Shown: in pieces, positions 51,603-59,346 of the stretch
Position numbering within the stretch: position 1 is the stretch's first letter
Layout: each line of letters begins with the position of its first letter
NCBI GenBank assembly: GCA_965284645.1
Contig: OZ260106.1
Span: 4,092,001-4,156,000, forward strand
Direction: 5' to 3'
DNA length: 64,000 bases
DNA from: JAIBAJ01 sp965284645
GTDB lineage: Bacteria; Bacteroidota; Bacteroidia; JAIBAJ01
Program-made: the position numbers and the translations under genes
Notes under the pieces: generated by a model
The model's input: only the letters and a program-made list of their open reading frames with translations
What the model was told of the DNA's origin: nothing
Databases searched by the model: none

Positions 51603-52022
51603 ATGAAAAACCTATCTTTTCTTCTCATATTTGTTGGATTTGCTCTTTTTTCCAACCTCAGTTTTGGACAATCTAAATTTGATAAATGGCCTGAATTAAA
51701 GACCTTTCATGGTGTAATGTCTCAAACTTTTCATCCCTCAGAAGAAGGTGATTTAAAACCCATAAAAGCAAGGGTGGGTGAGTTTTTAGAAAAGGCCGAA
51801 GCATTGCGCAATTCAACTATTCCTGCTGAGTTCAATAAGGCCTCTGTAAAGGAAGCCGCCGATGCCATGGTTAAGGAAGCCAAAGATCTTAAATCACTTA
51901 TTGAAAAAGGCGGAAAAGATGAAGAAATTGCTAAAGCCCTAAATCATTTGCACGATACCTTTCATACCATTGTGGAGCGTTGCAATAAGAATGATGAAGA
52001 ACATAAGTCAGAACATAAATAA
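51603..52022 (+). CDS. Small secreted helical protein downstream of the TonB receptor
   Basis: 139 residues. Signal peptide KNLSFLLIFVGFALFSNLSFGQ. The mature part is nearly all helical: KTFHGVMSQTFHPSEEGDLK, PIKARVGEFLEKAEALRNST, EAADAMVKEAKDLKSLIEKG, HLHDTFHTIVERCNKNDEEH. The histidines (H in TFHGVMSQTFHP and HLHDTFH) suggest a four-helix bundle with possible metal binding, as in cytochrome c'-like or CopZ-type bundles; no heme motif is present. Seventy-three bases behind the receptor gene, so possibly cotranscribed and related to the same ligand. Confidence 0.7.
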   Translation: MKNLSFLLIFVGFALFSNLSFGQSKFDKWPELKTFHGVMSQTFHPSEEGDLKPIKARVGEFLEKAEALRNSTIPAEFNKASVKEAADAMVKEAKDLKSLIEKGGKDEEIAKALNHLHDTFHTIVERCNKNDEEHKSEHK

Positions 52023-52260
52023 GGCGCAAACATGCCTTTGGTTGACTTAAACAATCAGAAGTCAGACATACTCAATTAAGCCATTGTACTTACGATTTTT
52101 GATAGAATCGATAGGCCATTTAGGCTTTGAACTTTTCTCGGCAAAACCACAGAAGATTTTTCAGACGAACGCTTCCCACAATGCGGATTGGGAATCACGG
52201 GTCTTCCAGGTTTTATAGTCAGAAATAGGATAAACAGACCACTTTTGAAAATTAGTTTTA

Positions 52261-52563
52261 GGCGGGCCCCCAACCGCCAAAACCATTTTACCTTTATTTA
52301 ACCCAAATTAATCAATAGGAGGATTTATTAATCCGAACTACTTGATTTAGTTGGGGTTACCCCGATTTAGCAGTTGTTATCAATTTGGCTATACAAATTG
52401 ATTTACAACTGGTTAATCGTTTATGCATTTCTAATGCGTAATCTGGGTTTAAGCATTTGCTAGGGCGGTTGGGTCAGGCTATCGCTAATACTCCTCAGCC
52501 TGCTGCCCCCAAAAATGCAAGGGGGCAGCAGGCTTGCGGGGTATCACGCTCTATCCTTGCCCG
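52261..52563 (+). repeat. Dispersed structured intergenic element, copy G, split by a MITE
   Basis: GGCGGGCCCCCAACCGCC at the 5' end; outer stem CCCAACCGCC (52269-52278) with GGCGGTTGGG (52464-52473), perfect. The 146-bp element sits in the loop between the arms. The middle insert has a long hairpin, GCCTGCTGCCCCC with GGGGGCAGCAGGC. Ends CTCTATCCTTGCCCG. The rest of the 52023-52879 gap holds no visible gene. Confidence 0.78.
52302..52447 (+). mobile_element. 146-bp MITE-like element nested in structured repeat G
   Basis: Terminal inverted repeats CCCAAATTA / TAATCTGGG, flanked by the 5-bp duplication TTTAA (52297-52301 and 52448-52452). Same length as the copy in mpg and only two differences from it. 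The insertion in the loop leaves both arms of the host element intact. Confidence 0.88.
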
Positions 52564-52879
52564 ACACCTCCGCTACACATTCTACTGAGCCTAGGCTATT
52601 GCATTTCATTCCACCTGGGTAAATTGAAATGCAAAAACCATAAATCCCCAACAAATCAGGTTGTTATCGAAATGATTTTATAAATTGATTTACAAGCGCA
52701 AAATCACCGTTCCTTGGGCATAATACCGAATGGACATTATGTATAGTCCAATTTTAGGCTCACATTTTCGTGAAAAAATTGGACTAACATACTGTATCCT
52801 CGGCATTTACCAATCTAAATTTACAAATAGCCTTTCGACTATTTATAAATTAAAATTGGTATAAAAAGGATATCCCCTA

Positions 52880-53230
52880 TTATTTTAGCGTATCTATGGC
52901 TTGTTGATAGGAATCGATATGCTTGAAAATATGTTCAAGTTTCGTAGTAACCAGCAATTTTTGAATTCTATCCGGCACATTGCAAACCCAAGTTTCTCCA
53001 GATTGAACCCTTGTCAATTTAAGAATTTGCAGCATAGCCTGTAAACCTGAGGAATTAAGGTATTCCAGACTTTTCAAATCAATAATAATGTTTAAAGGTT
53101 CAATACCCGCACATTTTTCGTTTAAATCCTCCATCATCCGTTTAGCAACGAAGGGGTCCGTAAGTCTTCCGGATAAATGAACCGCCCAAATCGGTCCAAG
53201 TTTTTCAATATCGTGTGTAAAAACTGCCAT
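52880..53230 (-). CDS. STAS-domain anti-anti-sigma factor-like protein
   Basis: 116 residues. GPIWAVHLSGRLTDPFVAKR, LNIIIDLKSLEYLNSSGLQA and MLQILKLTRVQSGETWVCNV fit the STAS fold; the Ser-Ser of YLNSSGLQ is the position phosphorylated in SpoIIAA-like proteins. Such proteins release a sigma factor or guide a phosphatase. Its start shares a base with the stop of the Fur gene (TAATG), so the two are coupled. The only GHKL-type kinase here is the SiaB-like protein at 11682, far away. Confidence 0.83.
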   Translation of the reverse strand: MAVFTHDIEKLGPIWAVHLSGRLTDPFVAKRMMEDLNEKCAGIEPLNIIIDLKSLEYLNSSGLQAMLQILKLTRVQSGETWVCNVPDRIQKLLVTTKLEHIFKHIDSYQQAIDTLK

Positions 53231-53712
53231 TAATCGTTCCCTTTTTCTTTATGTGGACATTTACCATTCTGACTCAGTTCATTGCAACTTCCATATAGGT
53301 TCAAGGCATGGTTTCTAATGTCAAAATTGAGTAATTTGCCTGCCATTTCTTGTATTTGCTGGATGCGTGGATCGCAGAATTCAAAAACTTTACCACATTC
53401 ATTGCAAATCAAATGGTCGTGTTGTTTAAATTTGAAAGACTTTTCAAACTGGGCCAAGTTTTTCCCGAATTGATGTCGGGTTACTAAATTGCAATTTTGA
53501 AGCAATTCTATTGTATTATACAAGGTTGCCCTACTTACCCTGTACTTCTTTATTTTCATGTGCCCATAAAGGGTTTCAATATCAAAGTGTCCATCGTAAT
53601 TATAAATCTCCCTAAGAATAGCAAAACGTTCTGGCGTTCTTCTATGCTGATTTCTTTCTAAATATTCCAGGAAAATGTTTTTCACTTTCTCTTGGGTTTC
53701 TTCATTTACCAT
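53230..53712 (-). CDS. Fur-family transcriptional regulator
   Basis: 160 residues from ATG 53712. Winged-helix part RNQHRRTPERFAILREIYNY, DIETLYGHMKIKKYRVSRAT, LYNTIELLQNCNLVTRHQFG; C-terminal zinc part KQHDHLICNECGKVFEFCDP with a CxxC pair, and CNELSQNGKCPHKEKG, a second Cys-rich site. Whether it is Fur, Zur or PerR cannot be told. TonB receptor 49223 is a possible target. Coupled to the STAS gene. Confidence 0.87.
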   Translation of the reverse strand: MVNEETQEKVKNIFLEYLERNQHRRTPERFAILREIYNYDGHFDIETLYGHMKIKKYRVSRATLYNTIELLQNCNLVTRHQFGKNLAQFEKSFKFKQHDHLICNECGKVFEFCDPRIQQIQEMAGKLLNFDIRNHALNLYGSCNELSQNGKCPHKEKGND

Positions 53713-53800
53713 GACAGCCAACTTTATGGCACGAAATTATTAGAAAATCCACCTCAATTATTAGATTTGTGGATGATTTGAAACAGAATTAGTAACATTC

Positions 53801-54361
53801 ATGCATTTATACTTTCGTGTTAAACTTTTTTTGGCTACAAGTCTTCTTTGGACAGCACATCCAAAGGAATGGACCAACTTAAACGCATCACCTTCCAATC
53901 GAATTGAATGGAAGGAAGACCAGCCATTAAAGTGGGAAAACTTTAAAGGCAAGGTTCCAAACGCATCCAGTTTGGTAGCAGAAACAAACAGTGGCATCCA
54001 TTTTGGCTACACTTGCTCTGGTGAAAAGATGGAGTGGAAAATCTATGCCTATTTCGACCAGGAATTGAGTTGGAGAAAGCCAAATGCCACCAAGGCCATT
54101 CTTAGCCACGAAAAATTGCATTTTGACATTTCGGAATTATATGCCCGAAAGCTTCGGAAACGACTTCATTTACTTAAACACCCTTGTTCACTCGAAAAAG
54201 TTCAGTTGCAAAAAATATTCAATGAAGTTGTTGCTGACCATAAACAAAGGCAAAAAAAATATGATTTGGAAACAAAACATAGCGTGGATTCCCTTCGTCA
54301 AATGCAATGGAATAGCTGGGTAGAACAAGAGTTAAGTTACTTAGGAAAATTCAAAAAATAA
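53801..54361 (+). CDS. DUF922-like secreted putative zinc protease
   Basis: 186 residues. Hydrophobic N terminus (YFRVKLFLATSLLW) likely a signal peptide. WKEDQPLKWENFKGKVPNAS and AETNSGIHFGYTCSGEKMEW precede ATKAILSHEKLHFDISELYA, whose HEKLH is an HExxH zinc-binding motif. DUF922 proteins have been proposed to be secreted zinc-dependent proteases; function unproven. The C terminus is a charged helix. A diverged tandem copy follows at 54423. Confidence 0.75.
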   Translation: MHLYFRVKLFLATSLLWTAHPKEWTNLNASPSNRIEWKEDQPLKWENFKGKVPNASSLVAETNSGIHFGYTCSGEKMEWKIYAYFDQELSWRKPNATKAILSHEKLHFDISELYARKLRKRLHLLKHPCSLEKVQLQKIFNEVVADHKQRQKKYDLETKHSVDSLRQMQWNSWVEQELSYLGKFKK

Positions 54362-54422
54362 GGAAGCCTACCTTATTTTTGCAACCCTTTAGGAAACATT
54401 GTGGTATAAATCCCCCACCACG

Positions 54423-54992
54423 ATGATAACACTCATTTACCCCCTATTACCTTATCTACTTAGTTGGATAACTGCTAGCAACCCAGTTGAACCTGCACCG
54501 GCAAAGACAAAAGTTGTTTGGTCGGAAAGTACCCGCTTAAATTCGGCCTATTTCCAGGCTATACCTGATGCTAGTTCTTTCAGTCAAAGCTACTCTGCCA
54601 GCGGAGTAGAATTAGAATACACCTGCAAGCATGGCTTTTTCAAACCTACTGTTTCGGCCTATTTCATTTGTTCACAATCCTGGATTAAAAATGGTGCTGA
54701 TAAGAACCTAGTGGCCTTGGAGCAATTGAAATTTGATATGGCCCATTTTCATGCCATTAAACTACAGAAAAAGTTGTCAAACATGGATAGTCCATGCGCA
54801 TTGAACAAAAAAGAAATGGATGCGGTTGTGCTAGAAATCAATACAGAGCTTCATAAAATGCAAGAACAAGCCGAACAAATGTCTGAGTTCGGGAAAGAAG
54901 CCGATGTTTTGGAAATGTGGTCGTTAAAACTTGAGATTGAAGTAGAAACGATGGTTGCCGTAGATAGGAACAGAAGTTTCAGCAACAAATAA
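54423..54992 (+). CDS. Degenerate DUF922-like paralogue lacking the zinc motif
   Basis: 189 residues from ATG 54423; signal peptide ITLIYPLLPYLLSWITASNP. It aligns with the upstream gene: TYCKH-type segment (LEYTCKHGFFKPTVSAYFIC), then LVALEQLKFDMAHFHAIKLQ against ILSHEKLHFDISELYARKLR. Both zinc-binding histidines are replaced (H to L, H to K) while the flanking LKFD frame and the PCAL/PCSL segment are kept. A pseudoenzyme or inhibitor role is possible. The pair is 61 bases apart. Confidence 0.72.
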   Translation: MITLIYPLLPYLLSWITASNPVEPAPAKTKVVWSESTRLNSAYFQAIPDASSFSQSYSASGVELEYTCKHGFFKPTVSAYFICSQSWIKNGADKNLVALEQLKFDMAHFHAIKLQKKLSNMDSPCALNKKEMDAVVLEINTELHKMQEQAEQMSEFGKEADVLEMWSLKLEIEVETMVAVDRNRSFSNK

Positions 54993-54995
54993 TCA

Positions 54996-55895
54996 CTAAA
55001 GGGCAAAAACCCTGCTCATATTAAAGCCAAGACGGATATCGCCTTTTGACCAACTGCTTCGTGTATCAGAAATAAACTGCAATTCACTAATTGGTTGAGA
55101 GTTGATAATAAACACTTGGAAAACGTGTCCACCGGTTTCGATATCAACCCCAATTCCAGCTGAATTATGGTAATCAGCAAAGTTGGTTACATATTTATTG
55201 AGTCGGAAAGTGTATTCGGCCGTAAGGGCAACGCTTCGAGAAAATTTCCAGCGGCCACCCAATGCCAATGCCCAAATATCATTCTTATCTTGTGAATTCA
55301 AAACCAGATTTTTGTGTACAAGAATCGGTGAAACTTGAAAAGAGAGGGCTTTCGAAAATTTCCTAGCTAGAACAATCTGGTAGAAGTAGCTCATTCGGCT
55401 CGTAAAGTATTCAAATTCATAAGGCAAATTGGTAGCTGGCTTACGTTGTGTAATACCCATACCGGCAACTACTGTCAAAGAAAGAGGCATTTTATTGTCG
55501 GTGGTTTGGCGCAAAACTCGATACTTCGCAAAACCTTCCCAAAGCTTTCCATAAGTAGAATTGAAAAATATCCTTCCAACACCAAAAGTCAAACGACCAT
55601 CCAAACTGAATTCGGCGGATATTTTCATTGGAGCATTTCCATCAAGACCAAAAAACTGATTGAATCCATTTTTGAAATCACCAAACCTATGCGAAAGCCT
55701 TAAATCCCAAGCTCTTTTACCTAAGGATTCAATGGTATGCGTATTTATTAAACGGGTGCTTTTAAATGTAGCTTGGGAGAATTCCTTTTTTGGCTTTTCC
55801 GATGATTGCTCCAATTCCTTTAACAAATCATCCTCCTGTGCAAATACATTCAGGGAAAAAAGACAAAAAAGTAACAGGCTAATTCTTTTTAACAT
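54996..55895 (-). CDS. Outer-membrane beta-barrel protein (DUF5777-like)
   Basis: 299 residues. Signal peptide ISLLLFCLFSLNVFAQ. A charged linker (EDDLLKELEQSSEKPKKEFS) precedes a barrel: STRLINTHTIESLGKRAWDL, RLSHRFGDFKNGFNQFFGLD, and alternating hydrophobic strands to DIRLGFNMSRVFAL, which ends in an aromatic-containing beta strand typical of BAM substrates. Resembles the DUF5777 proteins often linked to c-type cytochrome genes; a cytochrome-like lipoprotein gene lies just upstream on the same strand. Confidence 0.78.
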   Translation of the reverse strand: MLKRISLLLFCLFSLNVFAQEDDLLKELEQSSEKPKKEFSQATFKSTRLINTHTIESLGKRAWDLRLSHRFGDFKNGFNQFFGLDGNAPMKISAEFSLDGRLTFGVGRIFFNSTYGKLWEGFAKYRVLRQTTDNKMPLSLTVVAGMGITQRKPATNLPYEFEYFTSRMSYFYQIVLARKFSKALSFQVSPILVHKNLVLNSQDKNDIWALALGGRWKFSRSVALTAEYTFRLNKYVTNFADYHNSAGIGVDIETGGHVFQVFIINSQPISELQFISDTRSSWSKGDIRLGFNMSRVFAL

Positions 55896-55900
55896 ACGGA

Positions 55901-56290
55901 TTATTGTTTATAGCCTTGTGATTTCCAAACTTTAAAAAGGGTGATATTACATTCATTCATTCGCCCTGTAGGTGGCATTAATAGTCCATCTCCAGATTGC
56001 CTATCAATTCTATCAATTACACCACTAAATTCCACTCCATTCTTACATTCATCGAAAGTGGTTAGGTAAGGCATTTGATTATAACTGGTATTGTGGCATT
56101 GGTTTGCACAATTGGCATCAATTATTGCCTTTAGGGTTCCGCTGTAGGTTACATTGCTAGTATCGCAAGCATTTGCCGTAGTATCAGTAGGGTGTAAATC
56201 CTCGTATTTATCGTAATAGCAGGATTGGCTACCAATGGCTACAACCAACATTAATGCGGAAAAAGATAAAGCGTATTTCAGATTCTTCAT
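55901..56290 (-). CDS. Small lipoprotein with an atypical heme-like CxxxCH motif
   Basis: 129 residues from ATG 56290. Lipoprotein signal with LVVAIGSQSC at the lipobox. IIDANCANQCHNTSYNQMPY has a C-x3-C-H motif rather than the usual CxxCH; RIDRQSGDGLLMPPTGRMNE gives the Met-Pro-Pro expected of a distal-heme Met loop. Together they suggest a Bacteroidota cytochrome-c-like domain with unusual spacing. Five bases ahead of the barrel gene on the same strand, probably one operon. Confidence 0.72.
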   Translation of the reverse strand: MKNLKYALSFSALMLVVAIGSQSCYYDKYEDLHPTDTTANACDTSNVTYSGTLKAIIDANCANQCHNTSYNQMPYLTTFDECKNGVEFSGVIDRIDRQSGDGLLMPPTGRMNECNITLFKVWKSQGYKQ

Positions 56291-56336
56291 AAACAGTGTT
56301 GGGTACAAATTTAGTTAATAATCCTTCAATAAAATG

Positions 56337-57191
56337 CTAAACCACGGCTTTTAAGGAAAGATCGAGGGATTTCACTTGATGAGTAAGGGCTCCAATGGAA
56401 ATAAACTGAACGCCGGTTTCTGCATATTCCACTAAATTTGATTCATTAATCCCTCCAGAAGCCTCGGTTTCATAAGTATTGTTGATTAGTTCCACCGCCT
56501 TTCTTAAAGCAGAGGGTTGAAAATTATCCAACATTATTCTTTGTACTTTCCCGATGGATAAAACCGTTTCAAGCTCTTGAAAATTTCTAACTTCAATTTC
56601 AATAGGAATGGACTTTTTATTGTTTTCCAAATAGGCAAACACCTTTTCTAAAGCAGGCTGTATACCTCCGGCAAAGTCAACATGATTGTCTTTTATCATC
56701 ACCATATCGTACAAGCCGAAACGATGATTTTGTCCTCCTCCTATTCTAACCGCTTCCTTTTCAAACCAGCGAAATCCAGGGGTGGTTTTACGTGTATCCA
56801 ATAATTTGACCTGGGTATGTTTAACCATTTGCATCAAACGATTGGTTTGAGTGGCAATTCCGCTCATACGCTGCATAAAGTTCAGCACCAAACGTTCAGC
56901 TTGAAGAATTTTCACTTCGGGTCCGGTAATGGTTAAGGCAATATCACCTGTATTTATGGAAGCGCCATCCTTGATGAAAATTTGCATTTCCAAATCGGAG
57001 GAAACTGCATTTATAATTTGCTGAGCCACCTGAACACCGGCAAGAATTCCATTTTGCTTTACCAGCAACTGGGCTTTTCCTGAAGCATTGGCGGGTATGC
57101 AGGCCAAAGAAGTATGGTCGCCATCGCCAATATCTTCAAAAATTGCTAACTGAATTAGTTTTTCGGCTAGCTCTGAACCACTAAAAACCAT
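56337..57191 (-). CDS. nadC: Nicotinate-nucleotide diphosphorylase (carboxylating)
   Basis: 284 residues. FMQRMSGIATQTNRLMQMVK, KLLDTRKTTPGFRWFEKEAV, RIGGGQNHRFGLYDMVMIKD with NH, and the IEIEVRNFQELE and MLDNFQPSALRKAVE motifs are all NadC. It converts quinolinate to nicotinate mononucleotide in de novo NAD synthesis. The gene at 57198 is six bases upstream on the same strand. Confidence 0.95.
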   Translation of the reverse strand: MVFSGSELAEKLIQLAIFEDIGDGDHTSLACIPANASGKAQLLVKQNGILAGVQVAQQIINAVSSDLEMQIFIKDGASINTGDIALTITGPEVKILQAERLVLNFMQRMSGIATQTNRLMQMVKHTQVKLLDTRKTTPGFRWFEKEAVRIGGGQNHRFGLYDMVMIKDNHVDFAGGIQPALEKVFAYLENNKKSIPIEIEVRNFQELETVLSIGKVQRIMLDNFQPSALRKAVELINNTYETEASGGINESNLVEYAETGVQFISIGALTHQVKSLDLSLKAVV

Positions 57192-57197
57192 GCTATT

Positions 57198-57578
57198 CTA
57201 TTCGTTTTCAAAGCGAAGTTGTTGCATCAACATCTTGTCGCCACTTTTTTTAATTAGGAAATAAACCCTAAACGAACCATCGTTTGTGGTTAAGGTTCCG
57301 ATGGCATATTTAGAACCATCTTTTGCTTCACCACGGTGGATAATTCTGAAATCTTTTACAGGGTGCTTTGCGAAGAAATCTTTAAGGATTTGACTGGCTT
57401 GTTGCTTGGAATAATTACCTTCTTTATCGATAATGGTTAAATCGATCATTGGGGCAAAAAACTTGGAAACACTTTCAGCACTTCCTGATTTTAAAGCTGC
57501 GCCGATTTCATCATGAACTTCCATTGATGGCCCAGCCAAAGAAAGAAAAAATAGAAATGATATGAATATTGTCTTCAT
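57198..57578 (-). CDS. DUF4783-like secreted protein (NTF2/SnoaL fold)
   Basis: 126 residues. Signal peptide TIFISFLFFLSLAGPS. EIGAALKSGSAESVSKFFAP, MIDLTIIDKEGNYSKQQASQ, FFAKHPVKDFRIIHRGEAKD and YAIGTLTTNDGSFRVYFLIK fit the DUF4783 family, a small periplasmic NTF2-like fold found next to nadC in many Bacteroidota. Function unknown. Transcribed with nadC. Confidence 0.82.
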   Translation of the reverse strand: MKTIFISFLFFLSLAGPSMEVHDEIGAALKSGSAESVSKFFAPMIDLTIIDKEGNYSKQQASQILKDFFAKHPVKDFRIIHRGEAKDGSKYAIGTLTTNDGSFRVYFLIKKSGDKMLMQQLRFENE

Positions 57579-57808
57579 GCTAAATTAGCTTTCAAATATC
57601 AAGCCAGACAAAGATAGGACAAAAAATTGTGTGGAATTAATCCTTTCTTAAGGTTAACTTGAAGACTTTTCAACGGTCTGGGGAAAGCTACAGTAAAAGA
57701 ACATAAAGCCTAAACAATATTTTATGATCGGTTGGAAATGCTTCCTCAAAACTTAATACGAAGAGCGAAGTAGCTTATTGCATTTGACCTTGTTATTAGC
57801 GGCCACTT

Positions 57809-58213
57809 TTACTTTATATCAAATAACCTGAGTTTGCTCATGAACCTGTAGTCTTTCAAATTGTAGGTAAATAGTTCTAGGTTCATGATTTTAGCAGTGG
57901 CCCCAATGAAGCAATCAGGAATTGCGAGTCCTTGGCTAAGTCTGTATGTTTCAAATAGTGCTACAGCTTCTGTTGTAATATCATTGTTTATTAAAGCAAT
58001 ATTGAAACGATTGAGATTCCTTTTGATTTTTGATTCTTCAGATTTGTTACCTGCTCCCATCAAGAGTTCCATTTTCGTAATTGCGGAAATCACAATGTTG
58101 TCGAGTCCTATTTTGTCTTCAAGGATTGTCTTTGTTTGTGAATGTCGCTTACTTGAGATATTCCAATAATCGATCATCACGTCCGTATCGCAAACTACTT
58201 TGTTCTTTGCCAT
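57809..58213 (-). CDS. vapC: VapC-type PIN-domain toxin
   Basis: 134 residues, complete. VVCDTDVMIDYWNISSKRHS (first Asp), ISAITKMELLMGAG (Glu), LSQGLAIPDCFIGATAKI (Asp pair) and FTYNLKDYRFM (last conserved position) give the full PIN active site. VapC toxins cleave tRNA or rRNA. Overlaps the antitoxin by 19 bases. The 230-bp gap on the left (57579-57808) holds nothing recognisable. Confidence 0.87.
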   Translation of the reverse strand: MAKNKVVCDTDVMIDYWNISSKRHSQTKTILEDKIGLDNIVISAITKMELLMGAGNKSEESKIKRNLNRFNIALINNDITTEAVALFETYRLSQGLAIPDCFIGATAKIMNLELFTYNLKDYRFMSKLRLFDIK

Positions 58214-58440
58214 GCTTTTTGACGAAGTTCTTTAGCATCAATATCCTTTGCTGAAAATATAGACTCAAGCTCGGACGTGTCAACCGAACTGTCTGCCGGA
58301 ATAATGGAAACTCCATTGATTTTTGTGCTCTTTTCCTTAGACTTAGTAGATGAAATAATTGAAAAGTCAAAATACTTTGCAAAATCTAACAAAGCTTCTA
58401 AAGTCTTCTTGCTCTTGTACTTGATTATCAATTCAGGCAT
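58195..58440 (-). CDS. vapB: VapB-type antitoxin
   Basis: 81 residues from ATG 58440. PELIIKYKSKKTLEALLDFA and KYFDFSIISSTKSKEKSTKI, then an acidic tail (VDTSELESIFSAKDIDAKEL) ending RQKAWQRTK. It precedes and overlaps the PIN toxin gene, which identifies it as the antitoxin although no standard DNA-binding fold is evident. Confidence 0.78.
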   Translation of the reverse strand: MPELIIKYKSKKTLEALLDFAKYFDFSIISSTKSKEKSTKINGVSIIPADSSVDTSELESIFSAKDIDAKELRQKAWQRTK

Positions 58441-58569
58441 TACCGCATTCAATTTCTGCAAAGTTAGTGAAATTTAATTGCACTAAATAAATGAAAACAT
58501 CCTGAGTAAGCAACCGGACATGAAATACAAAGGCCTAATAAACCACCAAAACCCAGGCACGGAGACCAC

Positions 58570-58712
58570 CGGGCAAGGATAGAGGCAGTCTAGCCCACAG
58601 GGATGCGTAGGCACGGAGCAGACCGAGGACTAGCGCCGAAAGCCTGACCCAACCGCCATCGTAAAATTTCAAATCCTTTGCTGAACCTGTATTTGCGGTT
58701 GGGTGCCCGCCA
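58570..58712 (-). repeat. Dispersed structured intergenic element, copy I
   Basis: Reverse strand: TTTGGCGGGCACCC at the 5' end, GTCCTCGGTCTGCTCCGTGC in the middle, TCTATCCTTGCCCG at the 3' end. The outer stem ACCCAACCGC (58647-58656) pairs perfectly with GCGGTTGGGT (58695-58704). Fills the gap before the NlpC/P60 gene. Confidence 0.77.
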
Positions 58713-58785
58713 AATAAAACAAGAAAAAAGCCAAATCCTTAGCATTCCTTAACACCGCATTTTTTGCAAATTATTTTTTAGATTT

Positions 58786-58793
58786 TACCTTTG
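58786..58793 (+). promoter_or_regulatory. -7 promoter box TACCTTTG, five bases from the ATG
   Basis: TACCTTTG ends five bases before ATG 58798; a TTTTTTGC stretch about 20 bases upstream fits the -33 element. The message would start at or near the ATG, so it is probably leaderless. Confidence 0.65.
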
Positions 58794-58797
58794 CCTT

Positions 58798-59340
58798 ATG
58801 CTTCGTAGGATTTTAGTGCTTTTTCTATTGGTTTCGACCCAGGCCAAAGCCCAAGGAAACACGGATTATTCCAGTTTATATTCAGAAATAAATTCAATTA
58901 TCGAAAATGACACAACCTATATTGCGTCCTATTTTTCGTCGTATGGGATTGATTTAGCTCGGATTCAAAATGCGGAACTGTACCATGAAAGTTTTAAATG
59001 GCTAACCACGCCGCATAAAATGGGTGGCTCCTCTAAATTTGGAATTGATTGTTCGGGATTTGCCAAACAATTGTACGAAAAGGCTTATGGAATAAAGATG
59101 TTGGGAGGCTCGCGTGATATTTATCCAAAAACAACGCGGGTGGCGCCATCGGAATTAACGGAAGGTGATCTCTTGTTTTTCAAAGTAAAGTCGTCGGTGA
59201 TTACGCATGTGGGCGTTTTTCTGCAAAACCGAATGTTTATTCATACCTCATCGAGCCAAGGTGTTATGGTAAGTTCGCTGGACGATGCCTATTGGAGTAA
59301 GTACTTTTTTAGCGCAGGACGCTGGCCTTCAGTGCATTAG
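58798..59340 (+). CDS. NlpC/P60-family cell-wall peptidase (C40)
   Basis: 180 residues. Signal peptide RILVLFLLVSTQAKA. Catalytic Cys in FGIDCSGFAKQLYEKAYG, GDLLFFKVKSSVITHVGVFL with the catalytic His, and RMFIHTSSSQGVMVSS. Members cut the D-Glu-meso-DAP bond of peptidoglycan stem peptides in the periplasm. Promoter box is so close that a leaderless message is expected. Confidence 0.9.
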   Translation: MLRRILVLFLLVSTQAKAQGNTDYSSLYSEINSIIENDTTYIASYFSSYGIDLARIQNAELYHESFKWLTTPHKMGGSSKFGIDCSGFAKQLYEKAYGIKMLGGSRDIYPKTTRVAPSELTEGDLLFFKVKSSVITHVGVFLQNRMFIHTSSSQGVMVSSLDDAYWSKYFFSAGRWPSVH

Positions 59341-59346
59341 AACGCG

